Assembly (NCBI GenBank): GCA_937928635.1
Contig: CALFWM010000064.1
Location: 1-37,603, forward strand
From: an uncultured Sulfitobacter sp.
GTDB taxonomy: Bacteria > Pseudomonadota > Alphaproteobacteria > Rhodobacterales > Rhodobacteraceae
Direction of reading: 5' to 3'
DNA length: 37,603 bases
Made by a program: the position numbers and the translations under genes. Shown here piece after piece: positions 7,246 through 15,343 of this stretch (its first letter is position 1; the number at the start of each line of letters is the position of its first letter). The notes beneath the pieces were generated by a model, which was not told where the DNA came from, searched no databases, and saw only the letters and a list, made by a program, of their open reading frames with translations.

Positions 7246-8322
7246 ATGAAAACGGGCTATAGAGGCACGTTTGTCATAAGCTGGTCGCAAACAGAAATAG
7301 ACGGCCTGAATGCCGCGCCGGTGCACGCCCTGAATGTTGGAGGTGCATGGGCTTGGCGGGGCGACGCCATCCGGGTGGATGGGCCAAATGATGTTTTGCG
7401 GCTGGATCAGGCAAACGAAGCAGAGAATTTACGCAAACGTGCGGCGCATATGGTGCACCGCCTTGTAGGGGCCGCGCTGGAGCGCGACACGCAGGATATT
7501 CGCACAGACCGGCATGATCCGATGGATCAGGCCCAACTGATGGACAACAGCTTTGTTGTGACCGATGGTGCCAAAAGCTACACCGTGACCCTGATTGATG
7601 TGGGCGGGGGCAGCCAGCCCTTGCTGATGTTTCTGGATGAAATTCCGCCCCGCAATGTGGATCTTTGGATTGTGCATCACACGCTGGGGTCTGCCCCGGG
7701 GGATACGACATCTGTGAGCAGCGGCGGGGTGATTTGTTTCACGCCTGGCACGCAGATCCGCACGGGAGACGGTGTGACACGCATTGAAGACCTGCGCGAA
7801 GGCGATCACATCCAGACCAAAGACAACGGCACGCAGGAAATACAATGGATTGGCAGCCGGCGCATATCAGGGGCGCGCCTGTTTGCAATGCCCAAATTGC
7901 GCCCCGTCCGCATTGATGCAGGCGTCCTTGGCGACGGTATCCCGGATGAAGGCCTGCTCGTCTCGCCCGAACACCGTGTCTTGCTGAGGCCTGAGGCCGC
8001 GCAAGAGCTGTTTAACACCACAGAGGTGTTGGTTGCCGCCAAGGACCTGATCAATGGGGACACGATCCGCGCGGACATGCAGGTGCGGGAGGTGACCTAT
8101 ATTCACATTCTGCTCGAAAAGCATGAGGTGGTCTGGGCCAATGGTGTGGAAACGGAGAGCTTTCATCCTGCCTCCGCCGCGCTGAGCACATTGGGAGACG
8201 TAGATCGCAAACGTTTGCTGGCCAGCCATCCGGAGTTGGAGTTTGACCCCCATACCTATGGCCGGTTCGCGCGGCGCAGTCTGTCGCCGTCGGAGGCTGC
8301 GATCCTAACACACGCTGCGTGA
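7246..8322 (+). CDS. Hint-domain (Hedgehog/intein-type) protein
   Basis: The 358-residue protein has an N-terminal unknown region (1-160) and a Hint domain (about 161-310). The domain opens with GVICFTPGTQI, putting the splicing-type nucleophile at C164. It continues with IEDLREGDHIQT, the block-B-like SPEHRVLLR with H243, and EVVWANGVETESFHP with H307. This pattern is the Hint_2 family common in Rhodobacterales, often attached to secreted or RTX-like proteins. There is no obvious signal peptide and no C-terminal extein-type Asn/His pair, so self-cleavage rather than splicing is the possible activity (inference). It overlaps the next gene by 4 bp (GTGA), and a CtrA-type box precedes it. Confidence 0.85.
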   Translation: MKTGYRGTFVISWSQTEIDGLNAAPVHALNVGGAWAWRGDAIRVDGPNDVLRLDQANEAENLRKRAAHMVHRLVGAALERDTQDIRTDRHDPMDQAQLMDNSFVVTDGAKSYTVTLIDVGGGSQPLLMFLDEIPPRNVDLWIVHHTLGSAPGDTTSVSSGGVICFTPGTQIRTGDGVTRIEDLREGDHIQTKDNGTQEIQWIGSRRISGARLFAMPKLRPVRIDAGVLGDGIPDEGLLVSPEHRVLLRPEAAQELFNTTEVLVAAKDLINGDTIRADMQVREVTYIHILLEKHEVVWANGVETESFHPASAALSTLGDVDRKRLLASHPELEFDPHTYGRFARRSLSPSEAAILTHAA

Positions 8323-8648
8323 ATGTTCTGTTCATCTGCGGAAAGGCGCGCATGCGCAGCCCCTCTGCGGCCGACATTGTGGCAGCGTGGGACGGATATG
8401 CCGCGGATTTCGCAGGATTGAGCAATGATGCGGATGAACAGCTTTCCAGCGAACAGATTGCATGGGCTGATGTCATCATGGTGATGGAGGCGCGGCAGAA
8501 GAAAAGGTTGATGTCTCTTTTTGGTCAGGCCCTCAGAACCAAACGCATTGTAGTGCTGAACGTGCCGGATCGTTTTGAGTATATGGACCCGGCTCTTGTG
8601 GCGCTCCTGACCCCGAAACTAAAACAGGTGTTGCGTAAGGGGACCTAA
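8319..8648 (+). CDS. Small low-molecular-weight tyrosine-phosphatase-like protein
   Basis: The 109-residue product starts at a GTG that overlaps the upstream stop (GTGA). Its N-terminus MNVLFICGKARMRSPSA contains C7-x5-R13-S14, the P-loop of low-molecular-weight phosphatases and of the COG4551 'predicted protein tyrosine phosphatase' group. A later WADVIMVME stretch fits the same Rossmann-like fold. The classical DPY/DPW general-acid motif is not seen; PDRFEYMDP near residues 83-91 may take its place. At 109 residues it is shorter than true Wzb/LMW-PTPs (about 145-155) but normal for COG4551. The substrate is unknown. Coupling to the Hint gene suggests they act together, which is inference. 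Confidence 0.7.
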   Translation: MNVLFICGKARMRSPSAADIVAAWDGYAADFAGLSNDADEQLSSEQIAWADVIMVMEARQKKRLMSLFGQALRTKRIVVLNVPDRFEYMDPALVALLTPKLKQVLRKGT

Positions 8649-8715
8649 GGTGCGCCAGGTGCCGATCTTTTTGAAAAAATCGGACCGGACTTTTCAAAAA
8701 GTCCGGCACCGCACC
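8649..8715. terminator. Nested and tandem hairpins between convergent genes (bidirectional terminator)
   Basis: The whole 67-bp gap between the phosphatase-like gene and tlpA is palindromic. The main stem is CCGGACTTTT (8685-8694) with AAAAGTCCGG (8697-8706). Beside it, CCGAT (8662-8666) pairs with ATCGG (8679-8683) around a TTTTTGAAAAA core. Outer arms GGTGCG (8649-8654) and GGTGCC (8659-8664) can pair with CGCACC (8710-8715) and GGCACC (8705-8710), allowing a larger cruciform. T and A runs inside the stems would serve termination from both sides. Confidence 0.75.
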
Positions 8716-9285
8716 CTAGCTGCCCGTGCGGCTTGCAATCAAGGCTTCGATGATCGCAACAGCGCTGTCACTATGCCAGTCTGCGTCACCCCGCATGCGG
8801 GCAATTTCGCGCCCCTCAGGGTCCAGGATCACCGTAATCGGCAAGCCAAACACCCCCATCTGGGCCGCAAGTGATTGTTTCGGGTCCTGATGGCGGGGCA
8901 GGGCAGTGATGTTTTTTTCGTCAAAAAACCGCTTGATCCCTGCCGGGGAGTTGCGCCCTGTGGCGATTGTCAGGACCTCAAAATCATCCCCGCCAAGCTG
9001 CTTTTGCAGCGCGTCAAGCTCTGGCATTTCCTTGCGGCACGGCGCGCACCATGTCGCCCAGAAATTGACCAGCACATATTTGCCTTTGTAATCCGCCAGC
9101 GTGGCCTGACCTGCGTCATCGGCCAGTTCAAACGGTGCATTTGATGTGGCTTCCGGCGTGCCGTGTACGACCAGTTTTTTCATATCCCCCGTGCGCAGGC
9201 TGGCGATATCAGCGCCCTCAGCAAAGCTGCCGTTTGCACCTGTCAAAAGGGCGGTATAGACGAACGCCATCACCAGTTTTTTCAT
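8716..9285 (-). CDS. TlpA-like thiol:disulfide oxidoreductase
   Basis: The 189-residue protein has an N-terminal hydrophobic stretch (about 4-22) serving as signal peptide or anchor, placing it in the periplasm. The thioredoxin-fold domain carries [15 protein letters not shown] with active-site C80 and C83, and a cis-proline P149 in [14 protein letters not shown] is typical of TlpA/ResA-type reductases rather than oxidising DsbA. It may keep cytochrome c or copper-site cysteines reduced (family role). ATG 9285 is chosen over the longer reading from 9447 because the signal peptide begins here and GGGAGG precedes it. It is divergent from argH with only 24 bp between the starts, an arrangement common in Rhodobacteraceae. 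Confidence 0.88.
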   Translation of the reverse strand: MKKLVMAFVYTALLTGANGSFAEGADIASLRTGDMKKLVVHGTPEATSNAPFELADDAGQATLADYKGKYVLVNFWATWCAPCRKEMPELDALQKQLGGDDFEVLTIATGRNSPAGIKRFFDEKNITALPRHQDPKQSLAAQMGVFGLPITVILDPEGREIARMRGDADWHSDSAVAIIEALIASRTGS

Positions 9286-9309
9286 GGGGCCTCCCAAAGG
9301 GGTAGAAAT

Positions 9310-10701
9310 ATGTCCGATACATCCTCCAATACCATGTGGGGTGGCCGTTTTGCCGCCGGTCCAGACGCGATCATGGAGGCAATTAATGCCTCGATCGGGT
9401 TTGATCAGCGGATGGCCGCACAGGACATCGCAGGTTCGCGTGCCCACGCCGCCATGTTGGCCGCTACAGGCATCGTAGAGAATAGCGATGCGGAAGCGAT
9501 GCGGGAAGGGCTGCTCACAATCTTGTCAGAAATTGAGGCGGGAACGTTTCAGTTTTCCACGGCCCTTGAGGACATTCACATGAATGTCGAAGCGCGGTTG
9601 AAGGATTTGATTGGTGAACCCGCAGGCCGGTTGCACACGGGCCGCTCGCGCAATGATCAGGTGGCAACCGATTTCAAACTCTGGGTGCGTGATCAGTTTG
9701 ACGCCGCAGAAGCCGGGTTGGTCGTGTTGATCAAGGCCCTGCTGGGACAGGCGGAGGCGGGTGCCGAGTGGGTTATGCCCGGGTTCACCCATTTGCAGAC
9801 CGCACAACCCGTTACCTGGGGCCATCATATGATGGCCTATGTGGAGATGTTTGGCCGCGATCTGTCCCGCGTGCGCGATGCGCGTGCGCGGATGAACGAA
9901 AGCCCGCTGGGTGCGGCGGCCCTTGCCGGGACCTCCTTTCCGATTGATCGGGATATGACGGCGGAGGCGCTGGGGTTTGACCGCCCGTCTGCCAATTCGC
10001 TGGATGCCGTCAGTGATCGGGATTTTGCGCTTGAGTTCCTCTCCTGTGCCTCCATTTCTGCGATGCACCTCAGCCGCTTTGCCGAGGAACTGGTGATCTG
10101 GTCCTCCGCCCAGTTCCGGTTTGTTGCCCTGTCGGATCGTTTCTCCACGGGTTCCAGTATCATGCCGCAAAAGAAAAATCCGGACGCGGCAGAGCTGATT
10201 CGCGCCAAGGTGGGCCGTATTTTCGGGGCCAATACAGCGCTGATGATGGTGATGAAGGGGCTGCCGCTGACCTATTCCAAGGATATGCAGGAGGACAAAG
10301 AGCAGGTTTTTGATGCCGCCGACAGTTGGATGCTGGCGCTGGCCGCGATGGAGGGCATGGTGCGCGACATGACCGCCAATCGCGACAGCCTTGCCGCCGC
10401 CGCTGGCTCGGGGTTTTCCACAGCCACGGACCTTGCCGATTGGCTGGTGCGCGTGCTTGGCCTGCCGTTTCGCGAGGCGCACCACATCACTGGCGCGCTG
10501 GTGGCCAAGGCCGAAAGCAAGGGCTGCGATTTGCCCAATCTTGCCTTGGATGAGATGAAAGTCGCCTATGCGGGGATAACTCAAGACGTTTTCACCGTGC
10601 TTGGTGTGGAAAATTCGGTACACTCACGTACATCTTATGGCGGTACAGCGCCCGTGCAGGTGCGCGCGCAAATCGCTCGGTGGAAGGAGATTTTGACGTG
10701 A
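9310..10701 (+). CDS. argH: Argininosuccinate lyase
   Basis: The 463-residue enzyme splits argininosuccinate into arginine and fumarate, the last step of arginine synthesis. It belongs to the fumarase/aspartase superfamily. The start MWGGRF (9-14), the [12 protein letters not shown] block (110-121), FTHLQTAQP with the catalytic T160/H161 pair and the signature [11 protein letters not shown] (281-291) with catalytic serine are all present. Length is normal. ATG 9310 fits the family and has AGGGG upstream; readings starting earlier overlap tlpA. Its stop overlaps the GTG of the first small lipoprotein (GTGA). Confidence 0.96.
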   Translation: MSDTSSNTMWGGRFAAGPDAIMEAINASIGFDQRMAAQDIAGSRAHAAMLAATGIVENSDAEAMREGLLTILSEIEAGTFQFSTALEDIHMNVEARLKDLIGEPAGRLHTGRSRNDQVATDFKLWVRDQFDAAEAGLVVLIKALLGQAEAGAEWVMPGFTHLQTAQPVTWGHHMMAYVEMFGRDLSRVRDARARMNESPLGAAALAGTSFPIDRDMTAEALGFDRPSANSLDAVSDRDFALEFLSCASISAMHLSRFAEELVIWSSAQFRFVALSDRFSTGSSIMPQKKNPDAAELIRAKVGRIFGANTALMMVMKGLPLTYSKDMQEDKEQVFDAADSWMLALAAMEGMVRDMTANRDSLAAAAGSGFSTATDLADWLVRVLGLPFREAHHITGALVAKAESKGCDLPNLALDEMKVAYAGITQDVFTVLGVENSVHSRTSYGGTAPVQVRAQIARWKEILT

Positions 10702-10877
10702 GACCAATTTTAATACTGATCACGGGCCTGACCCTTGCGGGCTGCGGCGCGGATGGGGAACCCGTGCAGCCAACAGCGCGGACCAACGTGAATATCTCAC
10801 CCAATGGCGTGTCCGCTGCGGCCAACATGCGCATCGGGCAGGGCCCCTTGTCGGTTAATCTAGGAGTAGCTTTATGA
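10698..10877 (+). CDS. Small lipoprotein between argH and lysA (59 aa)
   Basis: The product starts at GTG 10698, overlapping the argH stop. The first 15 residues are a lipoprotein signal with lipobox LTLAGC and C16 as the lipidated residue, followed by Gly-Ala-Asp. The mature part is about 44 residues, low in charge, ending [18 protein letters not shown] small lipoprotein at this argH-lysA position is regularly annotated in Rhodobacteraceae, but no function is known to me. Its stop overlaps the next gene's ATG (ATGA), so four genes here are translationally linked. Confidence 0.8.
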   Translation: MRPILILITGLTLAGCGADGEPVQPTARTNVNISPNGVSAAANMRIGQGPLSVNLGVAL

Positions 10878-11029
10878 AACAGATTATTCTTGCTTGTGCC
10901 GTGGCTGGCGTTCTTGCCGGATGTACGGATCAAAGATCAGAGCCTGTGGCCGACGCACCCTCCAACACGCCACCCCTGGGCCTAAGTATCAACGGTCACG
11001 CAACCGTTGGTGTCTCCAAAACGTTTTAG
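10874..11029 (+). CDS. Second small lipoprotein (51 aa)
   Basis: A short gene with ATG 10874 overlapping the preceding stop (ATGA) and AGGAG 8 bp upstream. The product begins [17 protein letters not shown], a clean lipoprotein signal with lipobox VLAGC and C17. The mature peptide is only about 35 residues, Pro/Ser rich, ending in a Gly-Val-Ser strand-like tail (NGHATVGVSKTF). It resembles the preceding lipoprotein in layout: signal, short linker, then a stretch around an (S)xNG turn, suggesting an old duplication. Function unknown. Confidence 0.75.
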   Translation: MKQIILACAVAGVLAGCTDQRSEPVADAPSNTPPLGLSINGHATVGVSKTF

Positions 11030-11030
11030 G

Positions 11031-11348
11031 GTGTCTGTTCTGCGGATGATCTATCTGGCGCTCGCCCTCTGGGGGGCGGTGCACCCGATGTATTACTTTG
11101 TGCAATGGTTTCAGGCCAATGGGTTTGATCTTATGGGCATGGTGGACGCCTGGCACGTCAATACGGCCACCAGCGGTCTGGTCTGGGATTTGACCATTGC
11201 GGCGGTCACGCTGACCCTCTGGATTATTGCCGAGGTCGCGGTGCGGCGAAACTGGGGAGCGCTGATTGCCATTCCCGCTACGTTCTGTATTGGGGTTTCC
11301 TGTGGGCTGCCGCTTTACCTTTTCCTGAGGTCTGCGCCGGTTCGCTAG
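11031..11348 (+). CDS. DUF2834-type small membrane protein
   Basis: The product is about 105 residues with three predicted membrane segments: YLALALWGAVHPMYYFV near the N-terminus, GLVWDLTIAAVTLTLWIIAE in the middle and LIAIPATFCIGVSCGLPLYLFL at the end. The HPMYYFVQWFQANG segment and overall layout fit DUF2834. The GTG at 11031 begins 1 bp after the preceding stop; ATG 11046 is an equally possible start five codons in. The function is unknown. It is most likely cotranscribed with argH and lysA. Confidence 0.7.
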   Translation: MSVLRMIYLALALWGAVHPMYYFVQWFQANGFDLMGMVDAWHVNTATSGLVWDLTIAAVTLTLWIIAEVAVRRNWGALIAIPATFCIGVSCGLPLYLFLRSAPVR

Positions 11349-11379
11349 GTCGGATTTGAGTTTATTGGAAGGGTGAAGC

Positions 11380-12645
11380 GTGGACCATTTTCTCTATCGT
11401 GACGGTGCGCTTTTTGCAGAGGATGTGGCGATTGCGGAGATTGCCAAAGCCGTAGGCACACCGTTCTATGTCTATTCCACCGCAACCCTGCTTCGCCATT
11501 TTCGCCTTTTTGATGAGGCGCTTGACGGGATGGAGCATCTTGTCTGTTATGCGATGAAGGCCAATTCCAACCAGGCGGTTTTGCAGACGCTGGCGCAGGC
11601 GGGTGCCGGCATGGATGTTGTCTCGGGCGGGGAATATCTGCGCGCCAAAGCCGCAGGTGTGCCGGGCGAGCGGATTGTGTTTTCGGGCGTGGGTAAGACG
11701 CGGGAGGAGATCACACTTGCCCTCAAGGGTGGCATCCGGCAATTCAATGTTGAAAGCGAACCCGAGATGCTGGTGCTGGACGCCTGTGCACAAGCGTTGG
11801 GCGTGACCGCCCCCATCACGATCCGGGTGAACCCGGATGTTGATGCCAAGACCCATGCGAAAATTGCCACCGGCAAATCAGAAAACAAGTTTGGAATCCC
11901 CATTGCCAAGGCGCGTGAGGTCTACCGGATGGCAGCCGATCTGCCGGGACTGGATGTCATTGGCATTGACGTGCACATCGGGTCACAACTGACCGATCTG
12001 GAGCCTTACCGGCAGGCCTATGAAAAGGTGGCCGAGCTGACGCAAACCCTGCGCAGTGATGGGCATAACATCAAACGGTTGGATCTGGGGGGCGGGCTGG
12101 GCATTCCCTATGCGCGGTCAAACGCGGCACCGCCGCTGCCCATGGATTACGGCCAGGTCGTGCGTGACACGCTGGGCCATTTGGGCTGCGAGATTGAGAT
12201 TGAGCCGGGGCGCCTGATTGCAGGCAACGCCGGGCTGATGATCAGCGAAGTGATCTATGTCAAAGAGGGGGAGGGCCGCGAGTTTCTGATCCTTGATGGC
12301 GCGATGAATGACCTGATCCGCCCGGCCATGTATGAGGCGCACCACGATATTATCCCCGTGGTTGAACCCGCCGTTGGGGCCGAACAACGCCCGATAGATA
12401 TCGTGGGCCCGGTCTGCGAATCCGGTGATACTTTCGCCAAACAGCGCCTGATGCCGCCACTGAGTGCGGGCGATCTGGTCGCGTTCCGCTCTGCCGGGGC
12501 TTATGGCGCGGTGATGTCTTCGGAGTACAATTCCCGCCCGCTGATCCCAGAGGTGCTGGTTCGGAGCGATCAATTTGCGGTTATCCGCGCGCGCCCTACC
12601 TTTGACGAAATGATAAAAAGAGATACCATTCCTTCATGGCTATGA
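11380..12645 (+). CDS. lysA: Diaminopimelate decarboxylase
   Basis: The 421-residue fold-III PLP enzyme makes L-lysine from meso-diaminopimelate. The PLP lysine is K60 in CYAMKANSNQ. Other marks are H199 in IDVHIGSQ, the glycine loop DLGGGLGIPY (235-244), the EPGR phosphate-binding stretch (275-278), and the cross-subunit catalytic cysteine C346 in GPVCESGD, followed by SAGAYG. The start is GTG 11380 with GGAAGGGTGAAG upstream. Length is normal. It follows the argH-lipoprotein group and precedes the TIGR02302 gene by 37 bp, a conserved order in this family. Confidence 0.95.
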   Translation: MDHFLYRDGALFAEDVAIAEIAKAVGTPFYVYSTATLLRHFRLFDEALDGMEHLVCYAMKANSNQAVLQTLAQAGAGMDVVSGGEYLRAKAAGVPGERIVFSGVGKTREEITLALKGGIRQFNVESEPEMLVLDACAQALGVTAPITIRVNPDVDAKTHAKIATGKSENKFGIPIAKAREVYRMAADLPGLDVIGIDVHIGSQLTDLEPYRQAYEKVAELTQTLRSDGHNIKRLDLGGGLGIPYARSNAAPPLPMDYGQVVRDTLGHLGCEIEIEPGRLIAGNAGLMISEVIYVKEGEGREFLILDGAMNDLIRPAMYEAHHDIIPVVEPAVGAEQRPIDIVGPVCESGDTFAKQRLMPPLSAGDLVAFRSAGAYGAVMSSEYNSRPLIPEVLVRSDQFAVIRARPTFDEMIKRDTIPSWL

Positions 12646-12682
12646 CGCCATACCGCTGAAAAGCCGACACAAAGGGTTCATC

Positions 12683-15313
12683 ATGGCGACATTCACCCCC
12701 AACGATCTGCGCCGCAGCATGTCAAAACTGCGCTGGCCGTGGCGTTTGACATGGGGGGGCATGCTGGCCGAACAGGTGGTGCAGGCGTTTTGGCCGCTGA
12801 TGGCGATTGTGCTGTTGGTGCTGGCAGCCCTGATGTTGGGCCTGCAGGATATGGTCGCGGTTGAGGTGGTCTGGGCCACTGCTGCGGTTGCAGCCCTTTC
12901 CACTGTTTGGGCCATCACCCATGCCACGCGCCGTTTTCGCGTGCCGTCGTGGCCCGCAGCACTTGCACGGTTGGACGAAAGCCTGCCGGGGCGCCCCATT
13001 CAGGCGATGCTGGATGACCCTGCGATTGGTGAGGGGGATGAGGCCTCAATGGCCGTGTGGCGCGCCCACAAAATCCGTATGTCAGAACGGACCGCCGCCG
13101 CGCGGGCCGTGCCGGGTGATTTGCGTGTCTCACAACGCGACCCCTATGCGCTGCGTTTTGTGGCGGTATTGGCCTTTGGTCTGGCACTGGTCTTTGGCTC
13201 CGTCTGGCGGGTTGGTTCCGTGGCGGATATGGCACCGGGTGCCGGGCAACTGGCCACCGGTCCGGTTTGGGAAGGCTGGGCAGAACCGCCACGTTACACC
13301 GGTAAACCCACGCTTTATCTGAATGATCTTGATGATGACACGCTTGAACTGCCCAAAGGCACGTTGATCACCTTGCGGTTTTACGGAGAGGTCGGCGCGC
13401 TGAGTTTGGCCGAAACAGTTTCTGGCCGGGTGGTGGCGGAGGAAGACAAGGCAAAACTCAGCGAACCTGCACAGGATTTCACCGTGAACGCTGCAGGCAG
13501 TATCGCGATCGAGGGTCCGGGTGGACAAATCTGGCAAATCGCCATGCTGGCAGATCAGGCACCCGAAATCGAACGTCTGGGTGCGCCAGAGGTGTCTGCT
13601 TTGGGTGAAATGCGCCTGCCTTTTGGGGCGCGTGACGATTATGGCGTGGAGGCCGGCGAGGCGCGCATATCGCTTGATCTGGCCTCGGTCACGCGTCGAT
13701 ACGGGCTGACCATTGATCCGGATGCGCGGGATGATGTGGTGGTGCCACTGCCCATGCCCATCGCCGGGGACCGCCGCGCGTTTGAGGAAAACGTGATTGA
13801 GAACTTCTCAAAACATCCCTGGGCGAACCTGCCGGTCACCATCACTCTGACCGCCCTGGATGCCGCTGAGCAAACAACAACAACACCTCAATCGCAGATG
13901 ATCCTTCCGGGGCGTCGATTTTTTGACCCGACGGCGGCAGCGGTGATTGAAATGCGTCGTGATCTGTTGTGGTCAAAGGCAAATACCGCCCGCATGGCAC
14001 AGATCCTGCGCGCCGTATCTTATCGTCCGGAGGAGGCGTTTCGTGCGCAGACCACAGCGCTGCGGATGCGCAAATTGATTGACCGCTTGGAAATTTACGC
14101 AAGCCTCAATCTGGGGGATGAGGCGCAAGACAAGCTGGCCGAAGACATGTGGGGCCTTGCAATTGAACTGGAAGAGGGCGTGCTGGCGGACGCGCTGGAG
14201 CGCATGCGCCGCGCACAGGACCGCCTGAACGAAGCCCTCAAAAACGGCGCCTCAAAGGAAGAAATTGCGGAGCTGATGGATGAGCTGCGCCGCGCAACAG
14301 AAGATTACCTGAACCAGCTGCGCCGCGAACAGGCCCAGCAGAACGAACGCGACGGCACCGATCAGCCGCAGGGCCAGCAAGGCGAGAGCATGCAGATGAC
14401 GCAGGATGACCTGCAACGCATGATGGACCACATTCAGGAGCTGATGGAACAGGGCCGCATGGCCGAAGCGGAACAGGCGCTCAAAGAGCTGCAAGAGCTG
14501 ATGGAAAACATGCGTGTCACCCAAGGCCAGCAAGGCGGCGGTGGCGGGCAATCTGCCGGTGAGCAGGCGATGGAAGACCTTGCGGAAACCCTGCGCGAAC
14601 AGCAGGGCCTGTCCGATCAGGCCTTCCGGGATTTGCAGGAACAGTTCAATCCAAACGCCGGTGCGGGCGAAAATCAGGGGAATGAGGGCAGCAACGGCGG
14701 CCAGGGCCGGGGCCAAAGCCACGAGGGCCAGCAAGGCCAGGGCGAAGGGTCCGGTGATCAGCAGCAACAGGGGCAAGGCAACCCGCAGCAGGGCCAAAGC
14801 GACCAGCAAAGCCAGACAGAACAAGGTCTGGCTGACCGCCAGCAGGCATTGCGCAACGAATTGAACCGCCAGCAGGGGCGTTTGCCGGGGCAAGGCACCG
14901 AAGGCGGCGATGCCGCGCGTGAGGCGCTGGACCGTGCGGGCCGGGCAATGGACGAGGCCGAGCAGGCCCTGCGCAACCGTGATCTGGCCGAAGCCATCGA
15001 CAATCAGGCGCAGGCCATGGAAGCCCTGCGCGAAGGCATGCGCTCCCTTGGGGAGGCGATGGCCGAGCAGCAACAAGGCCTGCAACCGGGGCAGGGCAGC
15101 GCGGAGTCTGACCGGCGGGCTGATGGGCGTGACCCCTTGGGCCGCGAACAGGGTGGCAATGGCGCCAACAGCACAGACGCCCCCCTTGGCCAGGGCCCGG
15201 ACAATGCGGGCCGCGCGCGCCGGTTGCTCGACGAAATCCGCCGCCGTTCCGGTGAAACCGAACGCCCGGAGGTTGAGCGCGACTATCTGAACCGCTTGTT
15301 GGACCGGTTCTGA
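12683..15313 (+). CDS. TIGR02302 (DUF4175) family large membrane-associated protein
   Basis: The 876-residue protein has N-terminal membrane segments (about 36-55 and 60-78) and another near 155-172. A beta-rich extracytoplasmic region (about 185-400) follows. Charged helical stretches with likely coiled coil (about 440-560) lead to a long Gln/Gly/Asn/Glu-rich low-complexity region (about 550-840) with many QGQ repeats. This is the layout of the TIGR02302 family, found in alphaproteobacteria and commonly next to lysA. Its function is not known; an envelope-spanning structural or peptidoglycan-linked role is a guess from architecture. The low-complexity part creates long spurious open frames on the opposite strand. 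Confidence 0.88.
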   Translation: MATFTPNDLRRSMSKLRWPWRLTWGGMLAEQVVQAFWPLMAIVLLVLAALMLGLQDMVAVEVVWATAAVAALSTVWAITHATRRFRVPSWPAALARLDESLPGRPIQAMLDDPAIGEGDEASMAVWRAHKIRMSERTAAARAVPGDLRVSQRDPYALRFVAVLAFGLALVFGSVWRVGSVADMAPGAGQLATGPVWEGWAEPPRYTGKPTLYLNDLDDDTLELPKGTLITLRFYGEVGALSLAETVSGRVVAEEDKAKLSEPAQDFTVNAAGSIAIEGPGGQIWQIAMLADQAPEIERLGAPEVSALGEMRLPFGARDDYGVEAGEARISLDLASVTRRYGLTIDPDARDDVVVPLPMPIAGDRRAFEENVIENFSKHPWANLPVTITLTALDAAEQTTTTPQSQMILPGRRFFDPTAAAVIEMRRDLLWSKANTARMAQILRAVSYRPEEAFRAQTTALRMRKLIDRLEIYASLNLGDEAQDKLAEDMWGLAIELEEGVLADALERMRRAQDRLNEALKNGASKEEIAELMDELRRATEDYLNQLRREQAQQNERDGTDQPQGQQGESMQMTQDDLQRMMDHIQELMEQGRMAEAEQALKELQELMENMRVTQGQQGGGGGQSAGEQAMEDLAETLREQQGLSDQAFRDLQEQFNPNAGAGENQGNEGSNGGQGRGQSHEGQQGQGEGSGDQQQQGQGNPQQGQSDQQSQTEQGLADRQQALRNELNRQQGRLPGQGTEGGDAAREALDRAGRAMDEAEQALRNRDLAEAIDNQAQAMEALREGMRSLGEAMAEQQQGLQPGQGSAESDRRADGRDPLGREQGGNGANSTDAPLGQGPDNAGRARRLLDEIRRRSGETERPEVERDYLNRLLDRF

Positions 15314-15343
15314 AAAACGTGAAAGCGGGGTGGGCGGTATGCG

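Noticed and set aside
9526..10623. 365-aa minus-strand frame opposite argH
   Set aside because: Antisense of argH; no domain, and argH is complete with all its motifs.
14252..15085. 277-aa open frame on the minus strand within the TIGR02302 gene
   Set aside because: It is a Leu/Ala-rich mirror of the Gln/Gly-rich coding strand (CAG/GGC codons read backwards) with no ribosome binding site or domain.
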